DNA of 64,000 nt, from positions 434,001 through 498,000 of the forward strand of contig NC_012860.1 of assembly GCF_000026945.1 (NCBI RefSeq). The letters run 5' to 3'. Position 1 is the stretch's first letter, and every line of letters starts with the position of its first letter. The translations under genes were made by a program, and so were the position numbers. The notes under the pieces are model-generated. The model saw nothing but the letters and a program-made list of their open reading frames with translations, did not search any database and was not told the DNA's origin. Shown here in pieces: positions 50,532 through 60,631 of this stretch. The stretch comes from Candida dubliniensis CD36. Lineage: Eukaryota; Ascomycota; Pichiomycetes; Serinales; Debaryomycetaceae.

Positions 50532-53156
50532 ATGGATATTCTTCAAATATTAGAAGCTGCCTTGGGTACAGCTGATCCAAATCAAAGAACTCAAGCAGAA
50601 ATACAATTGAATGAAGCAGCAAACAATCATTTCCCAGAATATCTTCAATTATTAATTGAAGCATTAGTTAATGAAGATGCTAAAACTGAAGTAAGAATGT
50701 TGGCTGGTCTTGCCTTGAAAAATCAATTAGTTGCTAAAGAAAATAAAACAAAATTAGCTCAACAAGAAAGATGGTTAAAATTAGATGGAGAATTGAAATC
50801 AAAAATTAAACAAACTTCTCTTCAAGCTTTAAATATAATTGATCAAAAAGTTGCCAATACTGCTGCTCAATTAGTTGCTGCTATTGCCGATATTGAATTA
50901 CCTAGAGCAGAATGGCCAGAATTAATACCTACAATTATGGAAAATACCAAGACAGATAATCCAGAAAATGTGAAAAGAAGTTCCCTTTTAGCCATTGGAT
51001 ATATTTGTGAAAGTGCCGATCCAAATAATCCTAATATTTTAAGTCAAGCTAGTGGTATTTTAATTGCTGTTGTTCAAGGTGCTCAAAGTAGTGAACCTTC
51101 AAAACAAGTCAGATTAACAGCATTAAATGCTTTAGTAAATTCTTTAGAATTTATAAAATTTAATTTTGAAAATGAAGGTGAAAGAAATTATATTATGCAA
51201 GTAGTTTGTGAAGCAACTCAAGCTGATGATTCTGAATTACAAGCTAGTGCTTTTGGTTGTTTAGCAAGAATTATGTCATTATATTATCGGTTTATGTCAC
51301 TTTATATGGAAAAAGCATTATATGGATTAACCATTTCTGGTATGCAAAGTGCTGATGAAAAAGTTTCATGTATGGCAGTTGAATTTTGGTCTACTGTTTG
51401 TGAAGAAGAATTAGAAATTGCTTTACAAAAACATGAATTAGGATTAGATTCTTTACAAGCATCTCAAAATCCTGATTTAATAACTTTTAATTTTGCTCTT
51501 ATTGCATCAGGTGAAGTATTACCTACTTTATTAACTTTATTGACAAGACAAAATGAAGATCCTGAAGATGATGATTGGTCAGTTGCTATGGCTGCTGGTG
51601 CTTGTTTACAATTATTTGCTCAAAATATTGGTAATTATGTTGTTGAACCAACTATACATTTTGTTGGATCCAATTTGGCCGATAAAGATAATTGGAGAGC
51701 TAGAGAAGCAGCAGTTATGGCATTTGGATCAATTTTGGATGGACCTGATCATGAACAATTGAAACATATCATTGGTGAAGCTTTACAACCAATACTTTTA
51801 TTGATTAAAGATTCTAATTTACAAGTGAAAGAAACCGTTGCTTGGTGTCTTGGAAGAATTGCTGATATGGTTGTTGATGCCATTGATATTGAAACTCAAT
51901 TACCTAATTTATTAATGGCATTAGTTGATGGATTACAAGATCATGCTAAAGTAGCAACCAATTGTTGTTGGACATTGATCAATTTGGTGGAACAATTGTG
52001 TACTGATTATTATGAAAAGGATAGTACTATAATGTCACCATATTATTCCACCATTATCCCGATTTTAATTCAAACTTCTGCTAGAAATGATAATGAATAT
52101 AATGCTAGAGCTTCATCATATGAAGCTCTTTCAACATTTGTCACTTATAGTGCTCAAGATACTATGCCAATTGTTCAAAATATTGCTACTGAAGTATTGG
52201 GACGTTTAGAATCGAGTATTATATTACAAAGTCAAGTCAGTACCACTGAAGATAAGGGGAATTTAGAAGAATTACAATCGAATATTTTATCTTTATTAAC
52301 TAATGTCATTAGAAGATTAAACAGTGAAGTCATAATAGCAGCCGATAATTTGATGGATAGATTTATTAAATTACTTGATGCTCAAGAACAAAATTCATTA
52401 ATTGAAGAAGATATTTTCATTGCTGTATCTGCTCTTTCTAGTGCTATTGGTGGTGAATTCATTAAATATTTAGATGCATTTTTACCATATTTAAGAAAAG
52501 CTTTACAAAATGTTGAATCACCAACTTGTATTACTGCTGTGGGATTAGTTGCTGATTTGGCTCAATCAATAGGATCTCAAATGGGTAATTATTGGGAAAA
52601 TCTTTTACAATTACTTGGTAATGCATTAACAAATAATGATTCGAAAAAAGAATTGAAACCAGCAGTTGTTTCTGCATTTGGTGATATTGCCACTGCTATT
52701 GGACCTGATTTTGCTCCATATCTTGAATTTGTGTTGAGAACATGTACTGAAGCAGGTAATCTTCAACCTCAAGATGGTTCACTTGAAACTTTGGATTTTA
52801 TTTTCATTGTAAGAGAATCAGTATTGGATTGTTTTGTTGGTATTGTTGGAGGATTTATAAATCAACCTCAAGCTTTAGCACCAGCAATTGTCACCATATT
52901 ACAATATTTACAAAAAGTTACTCTTGATCCACAAATGTCAACTAGTGAATCGGTTGCTCGTTCAGCAGCTGGTCTTTTGGGTGATATTGCAGCAATGTAT
53001 CCAAATGGTGAATTTAAACAAGTTTTTGCTGAAGAATGGGTCACTGATTTTATTAAAAGAACTCGATCAAATCCATTATTTGATAATAAAACTAAAGATG
53101 CAGCAAGGTGGGCTAGAGATCAACAAAAAAGACAACAACAACTTTTTGGTCAATAA
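50532..53156 (+). CDS. KAP95: Importin-beta (karyopherin beta-1)
   Basis: From the ATG at 50532 the protein has 874 residues (yeast Kap95: 861). It is made of HEAT repeats throughout. An importin-beta N-terminal domain with LALKNQL lies near 55-62. Conserved stretches are AAQLVAAIADIELPRAEWPE at about 109-128, NVKRSSLLAIGYICESADP, LTRQNEDPEDDDWSVAMAAG near 335-354 (the acidic loop), and a C-terminal KDAARWARDQQKRQ. It carries importin-alpha/cargo complexes into the nucleus and is released by Ran-GTP. The frame extends upstream to a TTG at 50499, but that segment is a translated T-run and I reject it. Codon use is biased, as for an abundant protein. Confidence 0.95.
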   Translation: MDILQILEAALGTADPNQRTQAEIQLNEAANNHFPEYLQLLIEALVNEDAKTEVRMLAGLALKNQLVAKENKTKLAQQERWLKLDGELKSKIKQTSLQALNIIDQKVANTAAQLVAAIADIELPRAEWPELIPTIMENTKTDNPENVKRSSLLAIGYICESADPNNPNILSQASGILIAVVQGAQSSEPSKQVRLTALNALVNSLEFIKFNFENEGERNYIMQVVCEATQADDSELQASAFGCLARIMSLYYRFMSLYMEKALYGLTISGMQSADEKVSCMAVEFWSTVCEEELEIALQKHELGLDSLQASQNPDLITFNFALIASGEVLPTLLTLLTRQNEDPEDDDWSVAMAAGACLQLFAQNIGNYVVEPTIHFVGSNLADKDNWRAREAAVMAFGSILDGPDHEQLKHIIGEALQPILLLIKDSNLQVKETVAWCLGRIADMVVDAIDIETQLPNLLMALVDGLQDHAKVATNCCWTLINLVEQLCTDYYEKDSTIMSPYYSTIIPILIQTSARNDNEYNARASSYEALSTFVTYSAQDTMPIVQNIATEVLGRLESSIILQSQVSTTEDKGNLEELQSNILSLLTNVIRRLNSEVIIAADNLMDRFIKLLDAQEQNSLIEEDIFIAVSALSSAIGGEFIKYLDAFLPYLRKALQNVESPTCITAVGLVADLAQSIGSQMGNYWENLLQLLGNALTNNDSKKELKPAVVSAFGDIATAIGPDFAPYLEFVLRTCTEAGNLQPQDGSLETLDFIFIVRESVLDCFVGIVGGFINQPQALAPAIVTILQYLQKVTLDPQMSTSESVARSAAGLLGDIAAMYPNGEFKQVFAEEWVTDFIKRTRSNPLFDNKTKDAARWARDQQKRQQQLFGQ

Positions 53157-56011
53157 AAACAAAAGAAAACAAACACAATCCTTGTTTCCCTGTTTCCCTG
53201 TTTCCCTGTTACTCAATATTACCATGACAAAGAATTGCCCTCCTTCTTTCAAAAAAAGAAATTGATTTTTCACTTGTTCCCTCATATATACATATATAAA
53301 TCTGTTATCTCAAACAGATTAACATACATTTTACTCTCATAACCTCTAATGCCTCTCATATTGTTTTTCTTTTTTTTTTGATATTCATATAAATTATATA
53401 ATTTTTGATGACTTTTATTGTTTTTTTACTCCTGCAACTTCCTCATTCTTCACTCTTCATTTATATATATATATATATATACTTACATAAAACTTTACAT
53501 ATAGTTATATATATATATATATATATACATTTTAATTTCTTTCATTATATACATATATAATTCTTCTTTTTTTTTCAATTATAATCAAAATATTGTTTAT
53601 ATCATTTATTCGCTTTGTTTCATCATCATATTTTTAGATTAACGTAACCAATTAATTCCGGCTTGTTCTATTGTTTCTTTTTCCTCCTTTATTTTCAAGT
53701 TCAATTTGTGGATTAAATTTGAAATGAATTTTAATTTCTTAACTTAACTTAACTTAACTTAACTTAAATTTAGTGCCTTATCCCTTATCTCCGTCTCCCT
53801 ATAATATATATTGTAATAATTTTGTATATATATGAACAAAAGTAGAGTAGATATCCTTGGTATCACCTTGCAGTTACACAAATATATGATATAATTAATT
53901 AGTTAATTGATTTTGATTGTTGGTTGGGTGAGTATACTACTGGAATTTATAACAGAAGGGAACGGCTCAATTACGGAATCGGAATCGGAATAATTTTTTT
54001 TTTTTGGGTGTGGGGGTGGGGGGGTGGAGCCGGAAGGAGAAGGAGAAGGAGAAAGAGAAAGATGATGATTTGGATCCAACAGAAGAAGAAGTAGAAGAAT
54101 AAACTGAATTACATATTATTATAGTTTAGTTTTTAGTTTTTAGTTATTTTTTTTTTTTTTAAAGATGATTTACAAATTTAACTTGATTCTTCTTCTTTTG
54201 TTTTTATCATGTTAATTTTCAAATCAACAATGCTTATAAATAATATAGTGCTTATGTAATACAAGTAAAAATCATCAACATCATTATCATCATCATCATC
54301 ATCGTATAAATGTCGATTCATTGATATATTATAAGACAAACGAAATCAAATATACCACACACATAGATACAACACAAGTGACACAGAGACTCGGATACAC
54401 TTGGAGATCCAAAAAAAAAAAAAATAATAATAATAAGAAGAAGAAGAAGAATAAGAACAAAAGGGGGATGGTGGTGGTTTGGGAAAGATCGGAAAGATCG
54501 CGTAATTTTGTTTCAATGGTCTTATTATTCTTGACAACGCGTTTGTGAAATAATTATTGTCTTTAATATGAGTTATTATACCGAAGAAGAAAGAAATATA
54601 ACCTGTTTTTTTTTTCTTGTTTCTTGTTTCTAGTTTCTTCTTCTTATCAACAATCATTTCGGTACGGTATGGGTATGAGTATGGTATGTTAGTAATTATG
54701 TACATATGTGCCTAAAACTGTTTGGTTGAGAATACAACATAATACCATTCTTGTTTAGAACCAAGAACAATGAAATTCTTTGTCATGCTTGTTGTCGTTT
54801 TTCAATTATTATTATTATAAGCAGGTATGTGGGGCGGGTGGGCGGTCTAAGGTGTTGGTTGGTCGTTGGTCATTTGGTCATTTGGTTGGTTGATTGGTTG
54901 GTTGGTTGGTTGGTTGTTATTTGATCACCTGAGTTGATGCAGAATCGGTCAATATCTGAGCCACACAAAATTGAATTTGCCTTAACAAATAGTGTATATA
55001 GAGGAATATGATAAATGAATGGGCAGAATAATACAGAGTACAGAATACGCGCCATAATTTGGAATTAGAATTAGAATAAGAGCAAGTGGTGTTGGTTGTA
55101 GTGGTGGTGGTGGTGTTGAAAAGTGGAAAAATTTCTGTTTTGTGAATCAAAATCAAAATCAAAATCAAAAAATCTTTCAATGCCAAAATCAAATCAGATC
55201 CAAAAAAATTTTTTTTTTTTTTTTTTTCAACATCAACAAACAACAAACAACATCAACTTCACAAATGCGATTAAATTAACTACCATCAAACTTACCTATT
55301 CACAACCATCGATTTATCTACCCACTCTATCTACAATCTAATCTATTATTTCCATCCCTCCGTCCCCCCTAAGAAAAAAAAATAAAGATAGAATCTATTT
55401 TTATAAAAAAAAATAAAAATAAAAATAATTCCTCTTTAATTTAATTTAAAAAAAACAATAACGGGCGGAAAATAGGTGCCGCAAATTAATTTAATTTCAA
55501 ATTATTATTACCCAACTCACACCAGAAGTTAATTAAGAAACAACTAACTGCAAAGACAAGACAAGACAAGACAAGGTAGTTATTATTACTCGGATATTCT
55601 TTCTTTAATTAATCATCGTCGTCATCGTTCCTCACTTTTACCTTCACCTTCACCTTCACCTTCACCTTCACTTTCCCTCTATTCTTCCGTTTCCCTTTTT
55701 CTTCGTTTTACTTTTACTTCCTACCTCCTCCTCCTCCCCCCTTTCCTTTGAAAATCCCAATTCGGAATATTCTGATTTCATGTATATATAAATAAGACCA
55801 TCTTTCCTCTTTTCCAAGTTAAAAATTCCATTCATTCATTCATTAATTAATTAATTTCAAGACTATATTAGAGTTTTCATTGATTTAATAGTCATACTCC
55901 TCCTCCTCCTACTACTACTACTACTACTACTACATCTGATTTATCAAAAAAAAAAAAAAGTTTCAAGTTTTTGCTGTTGTTGTTATTGTTATTGTTGTAT
56001 TTTGCTTAAAA
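53157..56011. other. Intergenic region between KAP95 and CAX4
   Basis: About 2.9 kb without a supportable gene, dominated by simple repeats: TA runs at 53462-53480 and 53506-53526, CTTAA units at 53739-53765, GAAGGA near 54034-54050, TTGG units at 54889-54916, ACAAG units at 55558-55575, CACCTTC units at 55641-55668 and ACT units at 55910-55933. A minus-strand TACTAAC at 54694-54688 has no donor that I can find. The CAX4 promoter must lie at the right end. Confidence 0.55.
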
Positions 56012-56722
56012 ATGTTAGATTATAATCCAGTTCCATTTGATCATACTTATATTTTATATGATCCTAATGATATAATAGCTAAAATTTGTGTTCAATTTTC
56101 ATTATTACCTATATATCTTATGGTATTTTATACATCATGGTTTTTAATTACTAGAGAAATTGAACCAATAATTATTGTTGCTGGTCATTTAATTAATGAA
56201 TTAATTAATAAAATTATTAAAGTTTCAATTAAATCTCCTAGACCTGATTTCCATAAAAATTTTGGTCGTGATAGTGGATCTTATAGTATGACTTATGGAT
56301 TCCCATCAGCTCATTCTCAATTTATGGGATTTTTCGCTGGTTATTATATATGTGTTATATTATTAAAAGTTCCAATGCCAAAATCAAGTAAAAAACCAAT
56401 TTGTTTATTTGCTGGGTTAAGTATGATTGGTGTAGCTTTTTCAAGAGTTTATTTATTATATCATTCAAATGTTCAAGTGATTGCTGGTTTAATCACTGGA
56501 ATTACTTTAGGTATTACTTATTTTATAATAACTTCAATTGCAAGAGATATTGGACTTGTTGAATGGATTTTAAATTGGCCAATTGTTAAATTCTTTTATA
56601 TTAAAGATACTTATTATCATATTTATCAAACTTTTGCTGAAGAATATCAAGTTTATTTACAACTTAGAAGAGAAAAGAAAGGTTTATTATCATCTCTTGC
56701 CCTTGGAGATGAAAAAAATTAA
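56012..56722 (+). CDS. CAX4: Dolichyl pyrophosphate phosphatase
   Basis: The 236 residues match yeast Cax4/Cwh8 (239). The protein starts NPVPFDHTYILYDPND and has about four to five membrane helices. The three PAP2 phosphatase motifs are all present: KVSIKSPRP near 70-78, GFPSAHSQFMGF near 95-106 and SRVYLLYHSNVQV near 149-161. It removes phosphate from dolichyl pyrophosphate in the ER lumen so that the lipid carrier can be reused for N-glycosylation. Catalytic Arg and His residues are in place. It is convergent with GCS1 across 210 bp. Confidence 0.9.
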   Translation: MLDYNPVPFDHTYILYDPNDIIAKICVQFSLLPIYLMVFYTSWFLITREIEPIIIVAGHLINELINKIIKVSIKSPRPDFHKNFGRDSGSYSMTYGFPSAHSQFMGFFAGYYICVILLKVPMPKSSKKPICLFAGLSMIGVAFSRVYLLYHSNVQVIAGLITGITLGITYFIITSIARDIGLVEWILNWPIVKFFYIKDTYYHIYQTFAEEYQVYLQLRREKKGLLSSLALGDEKN

Positions 56723-56821
56723 AGGAATTCTTGATTTCAAGAAAGTAGATAGAAATAGACAATCAGTGTTTCTGTTTCTTTTGTGTTGTTTGTGTCTGGT
56801 ATAAAAAATATGTATAAATTC

Positions 56822-56822
<1 letters not shown>

Positions 56823-56853
<31 letters not shown>
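56823..56853. repeat. (TA)n dinucleotide microsatellite
   Basis: About 15 TA units lie between the convergent 3' ends of CAX4 and GCS1. Confidence 0.85.
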
Positions 56854-56856
<3 letters not shown>

Positions 56857-56932
56857 ATATCTATATGATTTACATAGTTGGTCTAAAAAAATAAGAAAAT
56901 AAGAAAATATTTTACAATAAAATCAAATTACT

Positions 56933-58039
56933 TTAAAAATCATCCCATTTATCATCTTCATCATTTTTCTTTGATCCACCAGATAAACTTTCATATTTAA
57001 TACCATTATCAGGTTTTTTAAATCCAAAGGCTTGAGGAAATTCTTTATCTTGATTATTTTTATGACCGAAAAATCCTCCAAATGTATTATCTAAAGTTTT
57101 ATTTAAACCATTTTCATTTATATCTTTAGTAAAAGTTTGGAAAGTTTCTTGACCATATTTCCCAGTTTCTTGCATTTTTTGACCAAATTGAGCCATAGCA
57201 GTTTTAGCTTGACCAGTAATTTCACTACTTTGAATTTGATCTATACTTGGTTTTATAACTGAATTATTAACTTCTTGTACTGATTTAACTACTGATGATG
57301 AAAATAACCCCCATCCTTTAGTAAATGTACCAAGAGGATCATTTTGAAAATTATCAAGAGTGAAAGATGATAAAGAACTAGTATTATTAGTATTATTATT
57401 ATTATTATTAGTTGTAGTAGTTGGTGTTGGAGTATTACCAAATCCACCATATTTCCCACCTTGTGATGGTGGTAAATGATCTGGTCTTTGATCATTTTTA
57501 GCACCCAAATCAGCAAAATAAGCTTCATTTTTCTGTTTTTGTTCATTGGTTAAAGGACCAGGACGTCCTCTAGATATTCCTGGTGTATTGGTAGTACTAG
57601 TACTAGTATTGGTATTGGTATCTGAATTAATATCAGGTAATTTTTCACCACTATGATCTTTGGCAACAAATTCTTTACCTTCAACTTCACATGTCAACAT
57701 TTCTTTATAATCTTCAGCGACATAATTATCATATTTTTGTTTTGGTGATAAAGTTAATCCCACACCATTATCATTAAAATATTTTTTCAATCTTGCATTC
57801 CCACCAATTTCCATTCTAAGAGTTTCTTCTGGTTTAAATTGATCCATTGTAATTGATCTAACAAATGAAATATGAACTCCTAAACCTCTATGTACTCCAG
57901 CACATTCTAAACAAATGAAAATCCCAAATTTAGGTGAAGCCCATTGAGGATTTGGTGCTGAACAATCAAAACATTTTTTGTTTTCACCGGTTTTTTGTAA
58001 ATTTAATAATTTTCTACGAGTTTCTGGATCAATAGACAT
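56933..58039 (-). CDS. GCS1: ADP-ribosylation factor GTPase-activating protein Gcs1
   Basis: From the ATG at 58039 the protein has 368 residues (yeast Gcs1: 352). The ArfGAP domain is at the N-terminus: zinc finger CX2CX16CX2C with Cys23, 26, 43 and 46, and the arginine finger Arg51 in HRGLGVHISFVR. Later parts match Gcs1: RPDHLPPSQGGKYGGFG, NFQNDPLGTFTKGWGLFSS (an amphipathic lipid-packing helix) and the terminal DDKWDDF, which is the sorting motif shared with yeast Gcs1. It stimulates GTP hydrolysis on Arf1 in Golgi and endosome traffic. An upstream in-frame TTG would add two residues and is not used. An Asn-rich run near 217-226 is low complexity. Confidence 0.92.
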   Translation of the reverse strand: MSIDPETRRKLLNLQKTGENKKCFDCSAPNPQWASPKFGIFICLECAGVHRGLGVHISFVRSITMDQFKPEETLRMEIGGNARLKKYFNDNGVGLTLSPKQKYDNYVAEDYKEMLTCEVEGKEFVAKDHSGEKLPDINSDTNTNTSTSTTNTPGISRGRPGPLTNEQKQKNEAYFADLGAKNDQRPDHLPPSQGGKYGGFGNTPTPTTTTNNNNNNTNNTSSLSSFTLDNFQNDPLGTFTKGWGLFSSSVVKSVQEVNNSVIKPSIDQIQSSEITGQAKTAMAQFGQKMQETGKYGQETFQTFTKDINENGLNKTLDNTFGGFFGHKNNQDKEFPQAFGFKKPDNGIKYESLSGGSKKNDEDDKWDDF

Positions 58040-58276
58040 AATCAAGGGGAAGGGAGGAAAAGGAGGAGGAGGAGGGGAAGGTTAATAATGTGAATAATGC
58101 AAATCTCTTCAAGAGTATCGTTGAATTAATAAGAAAAACAAACAACAAACAACAAACAACAAACGATCAAGCGATCAAGTGAGAGTGAGAGAGTCAGTCG
58201 ACGGAAGAAAAAAAATTTTTGTGGTTGTACAATATTATTTAATTGACCAACTAAACACGACCACCACCAGTTTCAT

Positions 58277-59155
58277 TTATAATTTACCACCTTTTGGAGC
58301 ATTAATAGCATTAAGAAGAGTCACAGGATAATCTTTAGCACCAACACCAGAAGAAACTTGCCAATTACCTCCATCAACAACTAAAACATCACCAGTGACA
58401 TAAGATGCTGCTGGAGAAAATAAATAAACTGTTCCATCAGCAATATCTTGAGTAGTACCTAATCTTTGTAATGGAACATTTTTAATAGTTTCATCTTTAC
58501 TTGAACGAGATAATCTCAGCATACCTTCAGTACCATCAATTGGACCTGGAGCAATAGCATTTGATCTTATACCTAAAGGACCCAATTCAACGGCAAGAGC
58601 ATTACTTAAAGCATCAACACCAGCTTTTGCTGCCCCGACACCAATTTGAAATGGAACACCATAATAATGTAAAGTGGCACTAACAAATAAAATAGCTCCT
58701 TTATTGGTACGTAATTGTTCAAAAGTAGCTTTAACAGTATTAAAAGATCCTAATAAATCAATATCAACAATTGATTTAAAAGCATTTGAAGATAAATGAT
58801 TAAAATCACAAAGAAAATTCCCTGCAGCTCCAGCAATAACAAAATCAATTCTACCTAATTCTTTCACAGTTTTATCAACTGCTTGTTTTAAATTATCAAT
58901 TTTTCGTACATCAATATTACCAATTCCAATAACTTTAGAATTTGTTCTTAATGAAGCAATTTCTTTAGCGGCAATTTCAGTTTTATCTTGATTTCTACCA
59001 ATTATAGCAGCATTAGCTCCTAATAAAACTAATGCTTCAGCTTGAACTCGACAAATTGATCCAGCTCCACCAGTAATGAAAACAACTTTACCTTTAAATA
59101 AATCTTGTTTCCAAGCTCCTTTTTCAACGTATGATTGATTTAATGTATTTGGCAT
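58277..59155 (-). CDS. SPS19: Peroxisomal 2,4-dienoyl-CoA reductase
   Basis: The 292 residues (the same length as yeast Sps19) form a short-chain dehydrogenase: FITGGAGSICR near 27-37, NADP-binding IIGRNQDK near 52, VIAGAAGNFLCDF near 105-117, FVSATLHYYGVPFQIGVGAAKAG near 155-177 and VVDGGNWQVSSG near the end. It reduces 2,4-dienoyl-CoA so that unsaturated fatty acids can be beta-oxidised in peroxisomes. Yeast Sps19 ends in the peroxisomal signal SKL. Here the tail is KGGKL, so the signal would be the weaker variant GKL. The start ATG is the only one near the family start. Confidence 0.9.
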   Translation of the reverse strand: MPNTLNQSYVEKGAWKQDLFKGKVVFITGGAGSICRVQAEALVLLGANAAIIGRNQDKTEIAAKEIASLRTNSKVIGIGNIDVRKIDNLKQAVDKTVKELGRIDFVIAGAAGNFLCDFNHLSSNAFKSIVDIDLLGSFNTVKATFEQLRTNKGAILFVSATLHYYGVPFQIGVGAAKAGVDALSNALAVELGPLGIRSNAIAPGPIDGTEGMLRLSRSSKDETIKNVPLQRLGTTQDIADGTVYLFSPAASYVTGDVLVVDGGNWQVSSGVGAKDYPVTLLNAINAPKGGKL

Positions 59156-59335
59156 GATTAAAATTTGAAGTAAATATTTGAAATTTTTATAAAAAAAGAG
59201 AAAGAAAGAAAGAAAAAAACAAGGATGTGATATATATATATGAATAATATATTATTTATTTAATTTTTTTTTTGGTTCGGTTTTTGATTACTTTTATGAT
59301 TCCTCCTTGTGATGATGATGATAATGATGATGATT

Positions 59336-59377
<42 letters not shown>
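59336..59377. repeat. (TAG)14 trinucleotide microsatellite
   Basis: Fourteen perfect TAG units are read directly, about 180 bp upstream of the SPS19 ATG, so they lie in its promoter or leader. Confidence 0.9.
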
Positions 59378-59378
<1 letters not shown>

Positions 59379-59515
59379 TAGTGTGTACCCCACACAAAAG
59401 ATACAATGTCCTCGGTTCAGATATTTTGTACCACTTCCCACGACAAGGAAGAAAGAGGGAGTACACTCTTAACCTAAACTTATGTTGCATTTCATTTCAT
59501 TACACACTTTTCATG

Positions 59516-59549
59516 ATATAATATAATATAATATAATATAATATAATAT
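59516..59549. repeat. (ATATA)n pentanucleotide microsatellite
   Basis: Nearly seven perfect five-base units start about 20 bp past the PSY2 stop codon, in its 3' untranslated region. Confidence 0.85.
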
Positions 59550-59567
59550 CCTAAATAGCTCATTTAT

Positions 59568-60182
59568 TTACAGCTGATTATCTGATGTTGTAGTTAAAGC
59601 AATTTTTTTCGTACCATTAAAACTGTCATTATCATTAGGTTTAGTAGTTTTATTAAGTGAACCATCAATTTGATTTGAATTATTGTTATTGTTATTATTA
59701 TTACTATTATTGATTATTGATGTTTCTTTAATATTATTCGATTCTTCTCTTGGTCTTTTCTTTTCATTAATTATTAATTCCTCAGTAACAACATCTGTAT
59801 ACAACCCCCTTGTGTCTTCTTCTTCTTCTTCTTCTTCTTCATCTTCTTCATTGATAGGTGTTGATGCATTATGTGGTAACATTTCATCTTCAGATAATCC
59901 TAAATCATCAGTTTTAGTACCAATATTTTCATCAGAATCATTATATTCATCATCATCATTATCATTTTCTTCTTGTTGTTCTTCATCATAACTATCATTA
60001 AAAGTTTGTACACCATTTAATCTATTGTTCTTGCTGCTACTCCCATTAAGGGTATGAGTTACTAAATCAATCAATCTTTTCCCTGTATCAACATAATTCA
60101 ATTTCTCTTTAATAAATTCACCATATTTTTTATAAATATATTTCGCCAATAAAATATAATTTGATTTTTTATTAATAGTATT

Positions 60183-60216
<34 letters not shown>

Positions 60217-60588
60217 ATTCCTCCATCATTACAACCTTTAATAATAATTTCCATAAAATCTAAACATGTAGAATTAGCAAGATTATTTTTATTAATAATA
60301 TCATTAAAAAATTTGAAAAAATATATCAATAAATCATAATTTATAAAATATCTTGTGAAAAATTCATCATTTAATAAAATTAAATTTTTTAAACATCTAA
60401 TTGAAGTTAATTTAATTATTAATTTATAATTAATAATTAAAATTTTACTAATTCCTAATAATATATGATTTTCAATGAAAAATGATCGACTTGATGATAT
60501 TAATTTATGTTCAAATGTACAAAATGTTATTAATTCACATAATAATTGATATAATAATTCTTCATGTTTAGAATTATTAACCTTCAAA

Positions 60589-60631
<43 letters not shown>

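Larger units (their letters stand above)
59156..59567. other. Intergenic, PSY2 3' region and SPS19 promoter
   Basis: These 412 bp are nearly filled with simple repeats: (TAG)14 at 59336-59377 and (ATATA)n at 59516-59549. A short GAT/GATGAT run precedes the former. Both flanking genes are on the minus strand. Confidence 0.6.

Noticed and set aside
54770..54820. Signal-peptide-like start MKFFVMLVVVFQLLLL followed by GTATGT
   Set aside because: A stop codon precedes the donor site, and no TACTAAC branch point or second exon follows.
58040..58045. Two-residue extension of GCS1
   Set aside because: It begins at TTG, with a proper ATG two codons later.
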